Below are positions 1 to 8,600 of a stretch of DNA of 42,606 nucleotides, one piece after another (position 1 is the first letter of the stretch; each line of letters begins with the position of its first letter). A program made the translations under genes and the position numbers. Below the pieces are notes generated by a model. It was not told the DNA's origin and did not search any database. It was given only the letters and a program-made list of their open reading frames with translations. Source of the stretch: an uncultured Opitutaceae bacterium (GTDB taxonomy: Bacteria > Verrucomicrobiota > Verrucomicrobiia > Opitutales > Opitutaceae); NCBI GenBank assembly GCA_937889545.1, contig CALAOT010000086.1, positions 1-42,606 on the forward strand. The letters run 5' to 3'.

Positions 1-139
1 GCCGGCGCCGCACGGCCTCCCTGAGGATGAACTCGATCTGGCCATTCACGCTGCGCAGCTCGTCGGCCGCCCACTTTTCGATCTCCTTCCAGAGGGCGGG
101 GTCGGCCCGCAGCAGGAATGTCTTTCGTTCGTCGGCCAT
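1..139 (-). CDS. Arc-type ribbon-helix-helix DNA-binding protein (partial, C-terminus cut by window edge)
   Basis: The first 46 codons are visible, starting at the ATG whose complement is at 137-139. The protein begins MADERKTFLLRADP, which looks like the beta-strand of a ribbon-helix-helix fold. It continues with an amphipathic helix and the segment SVNGQIEFILREAVRR, typical of small Arc-family DNA-binding proteins of about 50-60 residues, so little is missing. It lies 25 bp downstream of the PH-like gene on the same strand and is probably the last gene of the SPFH operon. Arc-type proteins bind palindromic operators as dimers. The palindromes before the SPFH gene are candidate targets, but that is inference. 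A GGAGA stretch lies about 16 bp before the start. Confidence 0.8.
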   Translation of the reverse strand, partial: MADERKTFLLRADPALWKEIEKWAADELRSVNGQIEFILREAVRRR

Positions 140-164
140 TCTCAGGGCATGGGTTCTCCGGGCT

Positions 165-698
165 TCACTTCAGCCCCGCCGCGGATCGCGCGCACATGAT
201 GAAGAATTCCGGGTCCTCGGGTGAAACGGCGACGATCCGGCCGGGCCAGCGAAGGACCACGGCCTTCTCTGAGTCCGTCAGGAACGCGTCGAATTTCCCG
301 ACCCGTTTGCTCCAGTAGCGCCCACGGATCGCGCCCAGCCCGTCGTTGCCCGCGATCTTGAAGGCCCAGCGGAGGATCCCGGGGTCGCGGGCGACATCGA
401 CCAGGCCCTCGAGCGGGTAGCGCTTCCGGCCGAGCACCAGGCAATTCTCCTCGATTCGGAACCGCGCGATCCGGGAGCGCTGGAAAAGGAACACCGGAAG
501 CACGACCAGCAGGCCCACAAGCGGGGCGAGGACCGCGGCGGTCCGGTTCGCGGGCGACGAATGCGCATGCAGCGCCTTGAAGGCGAAGGCGGCGTTGACC
601 GCGATCGCCCCGAAGAGGCCGAAGAAGACGGCGATCATCGTGACGACGACCCTCCGGCCCGCAGGGGCGGACTGGAAGTCCTGGTTTACCGATGTCAT
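165..698 (-). CDS. Membrane-anchored protein with bacterial PH-like domain
   Basis: This 177-residue protein has two hydrophobic stretches near residues 18-40 and 57-74, consistent with two transmembrane helices joined by a short loop. A compact soluble C-terminal half follows. That half carries a conserved arginine-rich strand (RIARFRIEENCLVLG) and ends in a VAVSPEDPEFFI-like motif, as in bacterial PH (bPH) domains of SPFH-associated membrane proteins. It sits between the SPFH gene (30 bp upstream) and the Arc-type gene (25 bp downstream), so the three are probably co-transcribed. The domain assignment is from pattern recognition, not a search. The exact biochemical role is unknown; a role in membrane-domain organisation beside the SPFH protein is inferred from context. 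Confidence 0.75.
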   Translation of the reverse strand: MTSVNQDFQSAPAGRRVVVTMIAVFFGLFGAIAVNAAFAFKALHAHSSPANRTAAVLAPLVGLLVVLPVFLFQRSRIARFRIEENCLVLGRKRYPLEGLVDVARDPGILRWAFKIAGNDGLGAIRGRYWSKRVGKFDAFLTDSEKAVVLRWPGRIVAVSPEDPEFFIMCARSAAGLK

Positions 699-728
699 GG
701 CCTTCGGGGGGCTCTTCCGCCGGGAGGG

Positions 729-1628
729 TCAGCCGTAGAGCGTGCCCGCGTTCAGGACAGGCTGCGCCTGCGATTCGCTGCAGAGCACCACGAGGAGGTT
801 GGAGACCATCGCGGCCTTGCGCTCCTCGTCCAGCTTGACGACGCCTTTCTCCGAGAGCTCCCGAAGGGCCATGTCGACCATTCCCACGGCTCCGTAGACG
901 ATCTTCTGGCGCGCAGCTATCACCGCCTCGGCCTGCTGGCGGCGAAGCATAGTCTGGGCGATTTCGGGGGCGTAGGCCAGGTGCGCGAGACGCGCCTCCT
1001 CGATGCCTATCCCGGCCCGGTCAAGGCGCTCCTGGAGCTCCTTGGCGAGCGCGGCCGCGACACCGACACCCCCGCCGCGCAGCGTCAGCTCATTGGGCTC
1101 GCCGTCGTCGTAGTAGTAGCAGCTCGCGATGTGCCTCACGCAAGTTTCGCTCTGGATCCGGATGAAGGTCTCGTAGCTGTCGATGTCGAAGACCGCCTGC
1201 GCCGTGTCCTGGATGCGCCAGACGATCACAACCGCGATTTCGACCGGATTGCCCCGCTTGTCGTTCACCTTGAGCTTCTCGCTGTTCAGGTTGCGGATGC
1301 GCAGCGATATCTTCTGCTTCCGGTAGAATGGATTGGTCCAAAGGAATCCATTCTGCCGGGTGGTGCCGCGGTACGCCCCGAAGAGGGTCAGGACGGCGGA
1401 TTCATTCGGCTGGAGGGTGAAGAAGCCTCCGCATGTGACCATTGCGGCTATGGCGATCAGGACGCCGGCGACGGCCATCGCAACGGATTCGTCGCGCACA
1501 CCGCTTATGATTGTGAAGAGACCCAGTGCGATGAGCACGACGACGATGACGAGAAACAGCCAGCCGCTTGCGGCCGTTGCCGGCTGCTCGCGATGAATGG
1601 TGGCGGGTATGGAGGAGGCGGAGTTCAT
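729..1628 (-). CDS. SPFH (band 7 / stomatin-prohibitin) domain membrane protein
   Basis: This 299-residue protein has a short polar N-terminus and two hydrophobic stretches around residues 20-65, which form a membrane hairpin. An SPFH domain follows, starting near [19 protein letters not shown], with the typical signature on to the helical region [21 protein letters not shown]. The C-terminus is a helix rich in Glu, Ala and Arg ([20 protein letters not shown]), as expected for oligomerising band-7 proteins. Members form large ring or cage assemblies on membranes. It is the first gene of a probable operon with the PH-like and Arc-type genes. There is no clear Shine-Dalgarno sequence before the ATG. 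Two palindromes at 1649-1678 and 1706-1732 lie directly upstream and suggest transcriptional control. Confidence 0.92.
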   Translation of the reverse strand: MNSASSIPATIHREQPATAASGWLFLVIVVVLIALGLFTIISGVRDESVAMAVAGVLIAIAAMVTCGGFFTLQPNESAVLTLFGAYRGTTRQNGFLWTNPFYRKQKISLRIRNLNSEKLKVNDKRGNPVEIAVVIVWRIQDTAQAVFDIDSYETFIRIQSETCVRHIASCYYYDDGEPNELTLRGGGVGVAAALAKELQERLDRAGIGIEEARLAHLAYAPEIAQTMLRRQQAEAVIAARQKIVYGAVGMVDMALRELSEKGVVKLDEERKAAMVSNLLVVLCSESQAQPVLNAGTLYG

Positions 1629-1648
1629 GGGAGAAGTGTGGTTGAATC

Positions 1649-1678
1649 GGATATTGAAATGATATCATTACAATATCC
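1649..1678. promoter_or_regulatory. 30-bp near-perfect palindrome upstream of SPFH operon
   Basis: The left arm GGATATTGAAATGAT and the right arm ATCATTACAATATCC are reverse complements at 28 of 30 positions. The centre lies in GATATC, and the site is 21 bp before the SPFH start codon. A dimeric regulator such as the Arc-type protein encoded at the end of the same operon could bind here, giving autoregulation. That assignment is inference. Confidence 0.65.
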
Positions 1679-1705
1679 CTTCAAGAACATTTGCAATGAA
1701 AATAC

Positions 1706-1732
1706 ATAAGGCATTTGTCTAAAATGTCTTAT
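1706..1732. promoter_or_regulatory. 27-bp inverted repeat, second candidate operator of SPFH operon
   Basis: The arms ATAAGGCATTT and AAATGTCTTAT are separated by GTCTA and pair with one mismatch over 11 bp. The centre is about 55 bp from the centre of the first palindrome. Its sequence differs from the first one, so it may bind a different protein or mark the promoter core. No convincing -35/-10 pair could be fixed. Confidence 0.5.
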
Positions 1733-1820
1733 AACTGTATTTGCGCGGCGTTCCGCCCGGCTGCGACATCAAACGCAGGTAGAGGAACTGCCTTAATTCC
1801 CCATCGGATCCGGACAGATG

Positions 1821-3284
1821 CTAGAATCCCACCTGAAACCGGGTCAGGAACGCTTTTTCGTCCTGGCCGACCAGAGGATTGATCGTGGTCTTGGATCCCG
1901 GAGCCCGCTCGAACTCGGTCTGGACAAGGTCAAATGACACGCGGATGGCCTTGCTGAGAAACCAGTTCACGCTGAGGCCGTAGGAGGTCGCCTCGCTGGC
2001 GCTTGCGCCGGGGTCGGCAAAGACCGGGAACGCGTTTGTGTCGATCTTGAGTTGGGCGATGCGCGCCCCCAGCTCCCACGCGCCCCATGTGCCGTCCTGC
2101 CAGCTGAAGTTGTGCTTCGGCGTGTACCCGTTGTAGGAGGCATTCTCGCCGGTCAGGACGTAGCCGATCGCGCCCTGCCAACCGGTGTTGCGCAGCTCGG
2201 CCTTGCTCGCCCCGGCCAGTGCGGTCACGGCGGAAACCGTGTATTCGGCCTGGGCGCTGAACGGGCCGGAAAAGTAATTTGCTTGGGGTGATATGCGGTA
2301 ATCCTCTCCCTCCGGAACGACGGTGCTCCGGTACGTGAAGAAGACCTGCTGGCCGTCCGTCTTGTAGCCGCCCGCGAGGCTGCCGGTCCTGTTCTGGAGC
2401 CCGTAGCTTCCCGCGATGCCGAACCCGAGGTTTGCCAGCGGTGAAGCGCCATGGCCAACGAAGGGCGTGAAGAAGAGGCGTGCCGCGAAGTCCTTGTTGT
2501 TGTCGCCGTCCGTGTTGTTTGTGTAGGCGGAGTCCGCGGCGCCGTTCAGGACTCCCGCGGCGTAGCTGACCGTGTTGCCAAGGAGCGAACCCGTGGCCAT
2601 GATTCCCACGTCGCGGATGGGAACAAGACCGGTCGCGAGGGAACGCTCGTTGAAAAGCAGCACCGCGTCGTTCTGGAGCATTTCCAGCCCGATGGGGGAC
2701 TTGAACTTGCCAGCGACGATCTTGAGCTCGGGCGTCACGGCGATGCCCAGATTCGCGTCATAGATGACGGGCGCGTTGGAGGTGCCCGTCGCTCCTCCCC
2801 CGAATTCAGGCAGGATCAGGAAACTGAAGATCCTGTCGAAGCCCCCCTCGAAAATAAGGCGGGCCCGCCGGATTACCAACGTGTCGTTGTTGGCAATGCC
2901 CGGATCGTCGGCAAAGAGACGGCCATCCAGCTGGACGAGGCCGTGAAGCTTGATGAAGGTCCCGTTGTCGGCGGAGGCGAACGTGAACCCTGTGTCGTCG
3001 ATTGTAATCCTCGGTGTTTCGGCGGGCCGGGGCGGCGGCACAGGAGCCTGAGCCACATTAGGCGCCTCGGCGGGGCCAGGCGCGGCCTGTGCAGGCGCGG
3101 CGGCCGTCTGGTCACGCTGCGCCAGCTTTGCCTCAAGCGCATTGAGCTTCTGCTCGAGCGCCCTGATTTCGGCGCGCAGCTCCTTGATTTCGTAGGCCTC
3201 GTCCGCGCGTGACGACGCGGGGAAGGCGCCGACGAAGGCCATCAGGGCGAGCAGCGCTGGGTGAATGAATGAGGATGGTTTCAT
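1821..3284 (-). CDS. Outer-membrane porin, OprO/OprP (phosphate-selective porin) type
   Basis: This 487-residue protein has a signal peptide (MKPSSFIHPALLALMAFVGA, cut probably after SSRA). A short coiled coil, ELRAEIRALEQKLNALEAKL, follows at about residues 32-56, then a Pro/Ala-rich linker. The rest is a long beta-barrel region with regularly alternating strands (FIKLHGLVQLDGRLF, RRARLIFEGGFDRIFSFLI, KIVAGKFKSPIGLEML). The C-terminus ends in a strand closing with Phe (FLTRFQVGF), typical of beta-barrels recognised by the BAM machinery. The coiled coil plus barrel layout is characteristic of OprO/P-type porins, which let anions such as phosphate cross the outer membrane. True substrate specificity cannot be read from sequence. 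It is transcribed divergently from the RND efflux operon, across a 520-bp gap. Confidence 0.88.
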   Translation of the reverse strand: MKPSSFIHPALLALMAFVGAFPASSRADEAYEIKELRAEIRALEQKLNALEAKLAQRDQTAAAPAQAAPGPAEAPNVAQAPVPPPRPAETPRITIDDTGFTFASADNGTFIKLHGLVQLDGRLFADDPGIANNDTLVIRRARLIFEGGFDRIFSFLILPEFGGGATGTSNAPVIYDANLGIAVTPELKIVAGKFKSPIGLEMLQNDAVLLFNERSLATGLVPIRDVGIMATGSLLGNTVSYAAGVLNGAADSAYTNNTDGDNNKDFAARLFFTPFVGHGASPLANLGFGIAGSYGLQNRTGSLAGGYKTDGQQVFFTYRSTVVPEGEDYRISPQANYFSGPFSAQAEYTVSAVTALAGASKAELRNTGWQGAIGYVLTGENASYNGYTPKHNFSWQDGTWGAWELGARIAQLKIDTNAFPVFADPGASASEATSYGLSVNWFLSKAIRVSFDLVQTEFERAPGSKTTINPLVGQDEKAFLTRFQVGF

Positions 3285-3437
3285 GGCTATAATTGACGGA
3301 TCTGTATGTTGCTCGAAGTCCCGGTGCCGAGCTGAACGATCGCTTGGATGACTTGATTTGCTGCGGGCGCCTCCGCGGCCCTGTTAAAGAAAGGGAGGAC
3401 CAAAGACCTGGGCTGGATCATTAGCGTAGTTACTAGA

Positions 3438-3466
3438 TTAATGTATATTAACTTAATATAGATTAA
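3438..3466. promoter_or_regulatory. 29-bp AT-rich palindrome, candidate operator
   Basis: The arms TTAATGTATATTAA and TTAATATAGATTAA flank a central C at 3452 and are reverse complements except for one base pair (3443/3461). The inner 17 bp (TATATTAACTTAATATA) are perfect. Such an AT-rich symmetric site stands out in this GC-rich DNA. It suits a dimeric helix-turn-helix regulator controlling the porin, the efflux operon, or both. The regulator is not identifiable from the window. Confidence 0.65.
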
Positions 3467-3752
3467 ACAGGCCTTTCCCTCGGGATCAACCAGATTCGCA
3501 AGTCCTTAATTGGCAGTTTACATAATCACGCCCTTGGACCGGATGCCTTGCGTGGCGCCGGAGACGCGGCACTCAACTGTGACTCTGGAACCTGGCATGC
3601 CGCGACCCGGGAATCGTGGAGGTCCCCGGATGAGCATGCTGGTGCGTATTCCCAGCGGGACTTTCGCCGCGCAGCGGGTTGGTGCCGGCGGTCGTCCACC
3701 CCGGCCTGCGCGGCGAATGGCAGCCGGCTCCAAGTGATGAATATGAACGGAT

Positions 3753-3780
3753 TTTAATGGCGGCCTCGCCGATTCTTAAT
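3753..3780 (+). promoter_or_regulatory. Candidate response-regulator box before the efflux operon
   Basis: TTTAATGG, 15 bp, then TTAAT, ending 24 bp before the adaptor start codon. The same arrangement with the same spacing occurs before the OmpR-type regulator gene (12276-12303, minus strand). The 22-bp distance between the TTAAT halves equals two helical turns, as for OmpR/PhoB-family tandem sites. Binding is inferred. Confidence 0.5.
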
Positions 3781-3804
3781 CTTGGGCTGCTACGATGCCC
3801 GGCG

Positions 3805-4932
3805 ATGAAACGTGCTGGTCGCCAGTTCCGGGTCGCGGGCCCCCTTCGCCTGCCGGTCGCCGCGGCGCTATGCCTCCTGGCGGGAGCCTGCTCCAGGACC
3901 CAGCCGGCCAGCAGCGTCCCCACGGTGGCGGTCGCGCGGACCGCGCGCACCCGCCTCGCCAGCGCCATGACCCTCCAAGGCGAGTTCCACCCGTACCAGG
4001 ACATCCTCGTCTACGCAAAGGTCTCCGGGTACGTGAGCGCCATCCGAGTCGACATTGGCGACCGCGTGAAGGCCGGCGACATGATCGCCACGCTCGAGGT
4101 GCCCGAACTGAGCGACCAACTGGCGGCCGCCGCCGCAGGCGAATTGCACGCCGAGGCGGACAACGCGATCGCCCATCTCAACTACCAAAGGCTGGCCGCC
4201 GTGAATCAAACCCAGCCCAATCTGGTTGCCCAGCAGGACGTCGACGACGCCCAGGCCAAGGACAACGCGACCGCCGCGGCCGTCTCCCTCGCGAAGGCGG
4301 ACGCGGCCAAATACCGCACGCTGATGGACTACACGAGGATCGTAGCCCCGTTCACCGGCGTCATCACAAAGCGGTTCGCGGACTTGGGGTCGCTGATACA
4401 GGCCGGCACGTCATCCGGGACTGTGGCGATGGTCGAGTTGGCCGAGGACGACCTGCTGCGCCTGCGCTTTCCGGTTCCCGAGGCCGAAACGCCTCTGATC
4501 CATCTCGGCAAGACGGTCCAATGCACTGTCGACGCGGTCCACCGGACCTTCACGGGCAGGATTGTCCGCGACGAATGGGCCATCGACCGGTCGACCCGCA
4601 CGATGATTGCCGAGGTCGACGTCCCGAATTCGGGCGGCGATCTGAAGGCGGGCATGTACGCCACGATCGTCCTGCCGTTGCGGACGGCCCCTGACGCCCT
4701 CGCCGTTCCGCTCCAGGCCCTCTCCGGAGGGGAACACCCCGTGGTGATGGTCCTCGGCGCCGACGGCATCCTGTCGGAACGCCAGGTCAATGTCGGCCTG
4801 CAGACGGAAACGGCGGCGGAAATCAGCTCCGGACTGGCCGAGGGCGACCTTGTCGTGGTCGGCGACCGGAGCGGGCTGCACTCGGGCGACAAGGCGGCCG
4901 GCCGGCTCACCGACGCGGAGGCTCAACCCTAA
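3805..4932 (+). CDS. RND efflux periplasmic adaptor (membrane fusion lipoprotein)
   Basis: This 375-residue adaptor should bridge the inner-membrane RND pump and the outer-membrane channel in the periplasm. The chosen ATG gives a lipoprotein signal with lipobox LAGAC (Cys29); the open frame extends upstream to 3679, but that part lacks signal-peptide logic. After the Cys come a biotinyl-lipoyl-like half (ILVYAKVSGYVSAIRVDIGDRVKAGDMIATLE), an alpha-hairpin rich in Ala (about residues 100-170), the second lipoyl half (TRIVAPFTGVITKRFADLGSLIQAG), a beta-barrel domain and a membrane-proximal domain ending AEGDLVVVGDRSGLHSGDKA. It opens an operon with the RraA-like gene 9 bp downstream, then the pump and channel genes. 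A box shared with the regulator gene lies just upstream. Confidence 0.93.
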   Translation: MKRAGRQFRVAGPLRLPVAAALCLLAGACSRTQPASSVPTVAVARTARTRLASAMTLQGEFHPYQDILVYAKVSGYVSAIRVDIGDRVKAGDMIATLEVPELSDQLAAAAAGELHAEADNAIAHLNYQRLAAVNQTQPNLVAQQDVDDAQAKDNATAAAVSLAKADAAKYRTLMDYTRIVAPFTGVITKRFADLGSLIQAGTSSGTVAMVELAEDDLLRLRFPVPEAETPLIHLGKTVQCTVDAVHRTFTGRIVRDEWAIDRSTRTMIAEVDVPNSGGDLKAGMYATIVLPLRTAPDALAVPLQALSGGEHPVVMVLGADGILSERQVNVGLQTETAAEISSGLAEGDLVVVGDRSGLHSGDKAAGRLTDAEAQP

Positions 4933-4941
4933 TCCTATGCC

Positions 4942-5649
4942 ATGAATCCATCGGTCACGCCGGAAACGCTGCGCAGGCTGGGTGAATTCGACACCTGCAC
5001 CTTGGCGAACGCCATCGAATCCTTCGGCGTGCGGCTTCGAAACGAGGGCTTCAGCGATTCCACCCTCGCCTGTCGCACCCCGCGGATTCCGGTGATGGTC
5101 GGCCAGGCCGTCACCCTGAGGGTCCGCTCATCCGACCCTCCGATGGGGGATGTGTTCTATCTGGACCAGCCCGACTGGTGGGAGCGGCTCGATATCGAGC
5201 CGAGCGAGCATCCCCGCGTCCTCGTGATCGAGGACATCGACCACCATCCCGGCAGAGGGGCCCTCGTTGGCGCTCTCCACGCCTGCATCCTGCGCGCGCT
5301 GGGCTGCGTCGGCGTGGTCACGAACGGCGCCGTCCGCCACCTCGAAAAATTCGAGGAGATCGGACTCCAGGCGTTCTCGGGAGGCGTCTCGCCGTCCCAC
5401 GCCTATGGCCATGTTGTCGCGGTGGGGGTGCCGGTCGAGGTCGCCGGCCTCCGCATCAAGCCGGGAGAGATCCTGCACGGGGACCGTCACGGGGTCGTCT
5501 CGGTCCCGTCCGATCTGGCGGCAAGGCTTCCCGACGCAGCACGGCAGTTTCTGGACCGGGAGACGAAGATATGCCAATTCTGCGCCTCCGCTGACTTTTC
5601 GACGTCCGCCCTGCGCCGATTCATCGAGACCGATTCCGGACGGATCTGA
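4942..5649 (+). CDS. RraA-like family protein (aldolase/RraA fold), atypical active site
   Basis: This 235-residue protein resembles the RraA / 4-hydroxy-4-methyl-2-oxoglutarate aldolase family. The core segment GALVGALHACILRALGCVGV, followed by VTNGAVRH, matches the usual VTDGAVRD region. Downstream, SGGVSPSHAYGHVV and IKPGEILHGDRHGVVSVP match the RraA-like branch in which the LHGDRHGV motif closes the fold. In the aldolases the Arg-Asp pair of that region binds substrate and the divalent metal; here Asp is His, so ordinary aldolase activity is doubtful. The gene lies 9 bp after the adaptor gene and 12 bp before the pump gene. It is thus embedded in an efflux operon where such a gene is not expected. 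Its role there is unknown. No good Shine-Dalgarno sequence is seen. Confidence 0.85.
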   Translation: MNPSVTPETLRRLGEFDTCTLANAIESFGVRLRNEGFSDSTLACRTPRIPVMVGQAVTLRVRSSDPPMGDVFYLDQPDWWERLDIEPSEHPRVLVIEDIDHHPGRGALVGALHACILRALGCVGVVTNGAVRHLEKFEEIGLQAFSGGVSPSHAYGHVVAVGVPVEVAGLRIKPGEILHGDRHGVVSVPSDLAARLPDAARQFLDRETKICQFCASADFSTSALRRFIETDSGRI

Positions 5650-5661
5650 CCGAGGATCGCC

Positions 5662-8600
5662 ATGTCGCGTTTTTCGATCCGCTATCCCTACCTGATCGTC
5701 GTCATCTGCCTGATCGTGGGCGTTGTCGGAATCACCAGCGCCGTGCGGATGCCCGTGGACCTGTTTCCCCCGATCAAGATTCCGGTCGTGGTCGTGGCGA
5801 CCTTCTATTCGGGCATGCCGCCGGAGCAGATCGAGAACGACATCACCGGCACTTACGAGCGCTTCTTCACCCTGGCCAGCGGAATCAACCACATCGAATC
5901 GCGATCGCTTCCCGGCATCAGCCTGATAAAGATCTATTTCGAGCCCGGGACGGACGCCGATTCCGACGTGACGGGCATCACCAACCTGGCGATGGCCAAC
6001 CTCCGGCGCCTGCCGCCGGGCACCCTGCCCCCGGTCGTGCTCAAGTTCGACGCGTCGAGCCTGCCGGTCTGCCTCATCACGCTCAAGGGGGAGGGGCTCA
6101 ACGAGACCCAGCTCCACGACGTCGGCCAATACAACGTCCGCAACCAGGTGGCCGGAGTCCCCGGGTGCGCGATTCCCCCGCCGTTCGGCGGCAAGCTCCG
6201 GCAGATCCAGATCTATGTGGATCCAGTGAAGATGCAGGCCAGGCAGCTCAGCCTGATGGACGTCGTTCGCGGTGTGAACGACGCGAACCTCATCCTGCCG
6301 GCGGGCGACGTGAAGATCGGGCCGTTCGACTACAGCCTCTACACCAACAGCCAGCTCGCCACGGTCGACGAGATCAACCGCCTGCCGCTGAAGATGTACC
6401 AGGGCTCGCCGGTCCTCGTCGGAGACATCGGCCGGGCGGCGGACGACGCGGCCATCCAGACGAACATCGTCCGCATCGACGGCCAGCGCTCGGTGTACCT
6501 GCCCATCCTGAAGTCCAGCGCCGAGGCCAACACGATCGCGGTCGTGAGCGGGATCAAGGATGTGGTCGCCCGCCTGATCGACATTCCCAAGGCGCTCGTG
6601 TCAACGGTCGTCTTTGACCAGTCGGTGTTCGTCAGGTCCGCGATCGAGAACCTCGCCGACGAGGGGCTGATCGGACTGGTCCTGACCGGCCTGATGATCC
6701 TGGTCTTCCTGGGCAACGTGCGGGCGACCTTCGCCGTCTTCCTTTCGATCCCCCTGTCGGTGCTGGCAACGTTCATCGCACTCCAGTTCAGCGGCAGCTC
6801 CGTGAACGCCATGGTCCTTGGCGGCCTGGCCCTCGCCTTCTCGCGGCTGATCGACAACTCGGTCATCGTGCTCGAGAACATCTTCCGGCACATGGAGCTC
6901 GGCGAGTCGCCCGAGGTGGCCGCGGAAAAGGGCGGCAACGAGGTGGCGCTCGCCGTCCTCGCCGCCACGCTCACGACCGTGATCGTGTTCTTCCCGGTCA
7001 CCTTCCTGTTCGGCGTGAGCAAGTTCCTGTTCTCGGCCCTCGCGCTCGCCGTCGCCCTTTCGCTCTTCGCCTCGTACTTCGTGGCGATGTCGGTCGTCCC
7101 CCTCTTCTGCGCGAAGCTCATACGGGCGGGGGAGGTCGCGCACGGGGGCAGCGACCCCAGCGGCGCCATTCCGCCCCGGTCCCCCTGGGGGCGCTTCAAC
7201 CGGTGGTTTAACGCAAGGTTTCACGGGTTCCTCAAGAAGTTCGACCGCGCCCAGGCGATGGCGATCGCCCGGCCGGCGGGCACCGTTGTCGGGATTCTCG
7301 GGATCTTTGTCCTCAGCCTGGGGCTCTGGCCGGCGGTCGGGCTCGCCTATTTCCCGAGGACCGACCCAGGCCAGTTCGTCATCAACCTGAAGGCCGCGCC
7401 GGGCACGAGAGTCGAGCTGACCGAGAAGGAGGTGACCAAGGTGGAGGCCATCGTCCGCAGGGTCGTCTCGCCGTCGGACCTGCGGATCATCGTCTCGAAC
7501 ATAGGCTCCACGCCCGACCTGTCCTCCATCTACACCAGCAACTCGGCCCCCAACACCGCATTTGTCCAGGTCAGCCTCAACGACAGCCACAAGGTCGGCA
7601 GCTTCGCCTACATGGACCGGATGCGGGCGGCCCTCCGGCAGGAAACCCCGGAGCTGACCACCTATTTCCAATCGGGGGGCCTCGTGGACGCCGTCCTGAA
7701 CCAGGGCATACCCGCGCCGATCGACGTGCAGGTGAGCAGCAACAACCTCGACCAGGCGTTCGCCGTCGCCGAGGAGATCCGATCCGGGGCCTCCCGCATT
7801 CCCGGCGTGAGCGATGTCTTCATCCCCCAGGACGTCCATGCGCCGTCGCTCGAGCTCGACATCAACCGCTATCATGCGATCGAGATGGGCCTGTCGGAGC
7901 ACGAGGTGGTCGACAACGTCATCACGGCGCTCACGTCGAACGGGATGATCGCGCCGAGCTACTGGGTGGATCCCAAGAGCGGCAACCTGTACATGCTCAC
8001 CGTCCAGTACCCGGACAACACGGTCAAATCGCTTGCCGACCTGCGCAGCATCCCGATCCGCTCCCCCATACAGCAGAACACCGCGATGCTCGACACGATC
8101 GCCGACGTAAAGAGCATCCTGACGCCGACCGAGGTCGACCACTACCAGCTGCGGCGGGTGATCGACGTCTATGTGTCGCCGCAGGGCGAGGAGCTGGACC
8201 GCGTCGCCAAGCAGGTGGGCGACCTGGTCTCGGGCCTGAAGCATCCTGCGGACGTCATCATCCGGGTCCGCGGCATCGTCGGGGCGATGAACAGCTCGTT
8301 TCGCTCCTTTGCCATCGGGCTCATCCTTTCGGTGGTCCTCGTCTATCTGGTGCTGGTCGCCCAGTTCAAGTCGTTCCTCGACCCGCTTCTCATCCTGCTC
8401 GCGGTGCCGCCGGGATTAACCGGAGTCCTGATCATCCTCACCTCGACGGGGACGACGCTCAACATCATGTCGCTGATGGGGGTCGTGATGATGGTCGGCG
8501 TCGTGGTCTCAAACAGCATCCTCATCGTGGAGTTCACGCATCGGCTGATCGCCGACGGCATGCCCCTCAAGGAGGCCGTGCAGTTCGCGGCACGGGTGCG

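Larger units (their letters stand above)
3285..3804. other. 520-bp intergenic region between porin and efflux operon
   Basis: No gene is supported here; short open frames in it lack coding character. It holds the AT-rich palindrome at 3438-3466, about 150 bp before the porin start and 340 bp before the adaptor start. It also holds the regulator-box candidate at 3753-3780, just before the adaptor gene. It therefore carries the divergent promoters of both units. Confidence 0.6.

Noticed and set aside
6601..8244. Long open frame antisense to the RND pump gene
   Set aside because: High-GC shadow frame, rich in Arg, Asp and Gly with no domain pattern; the pump on the other strand is clear.
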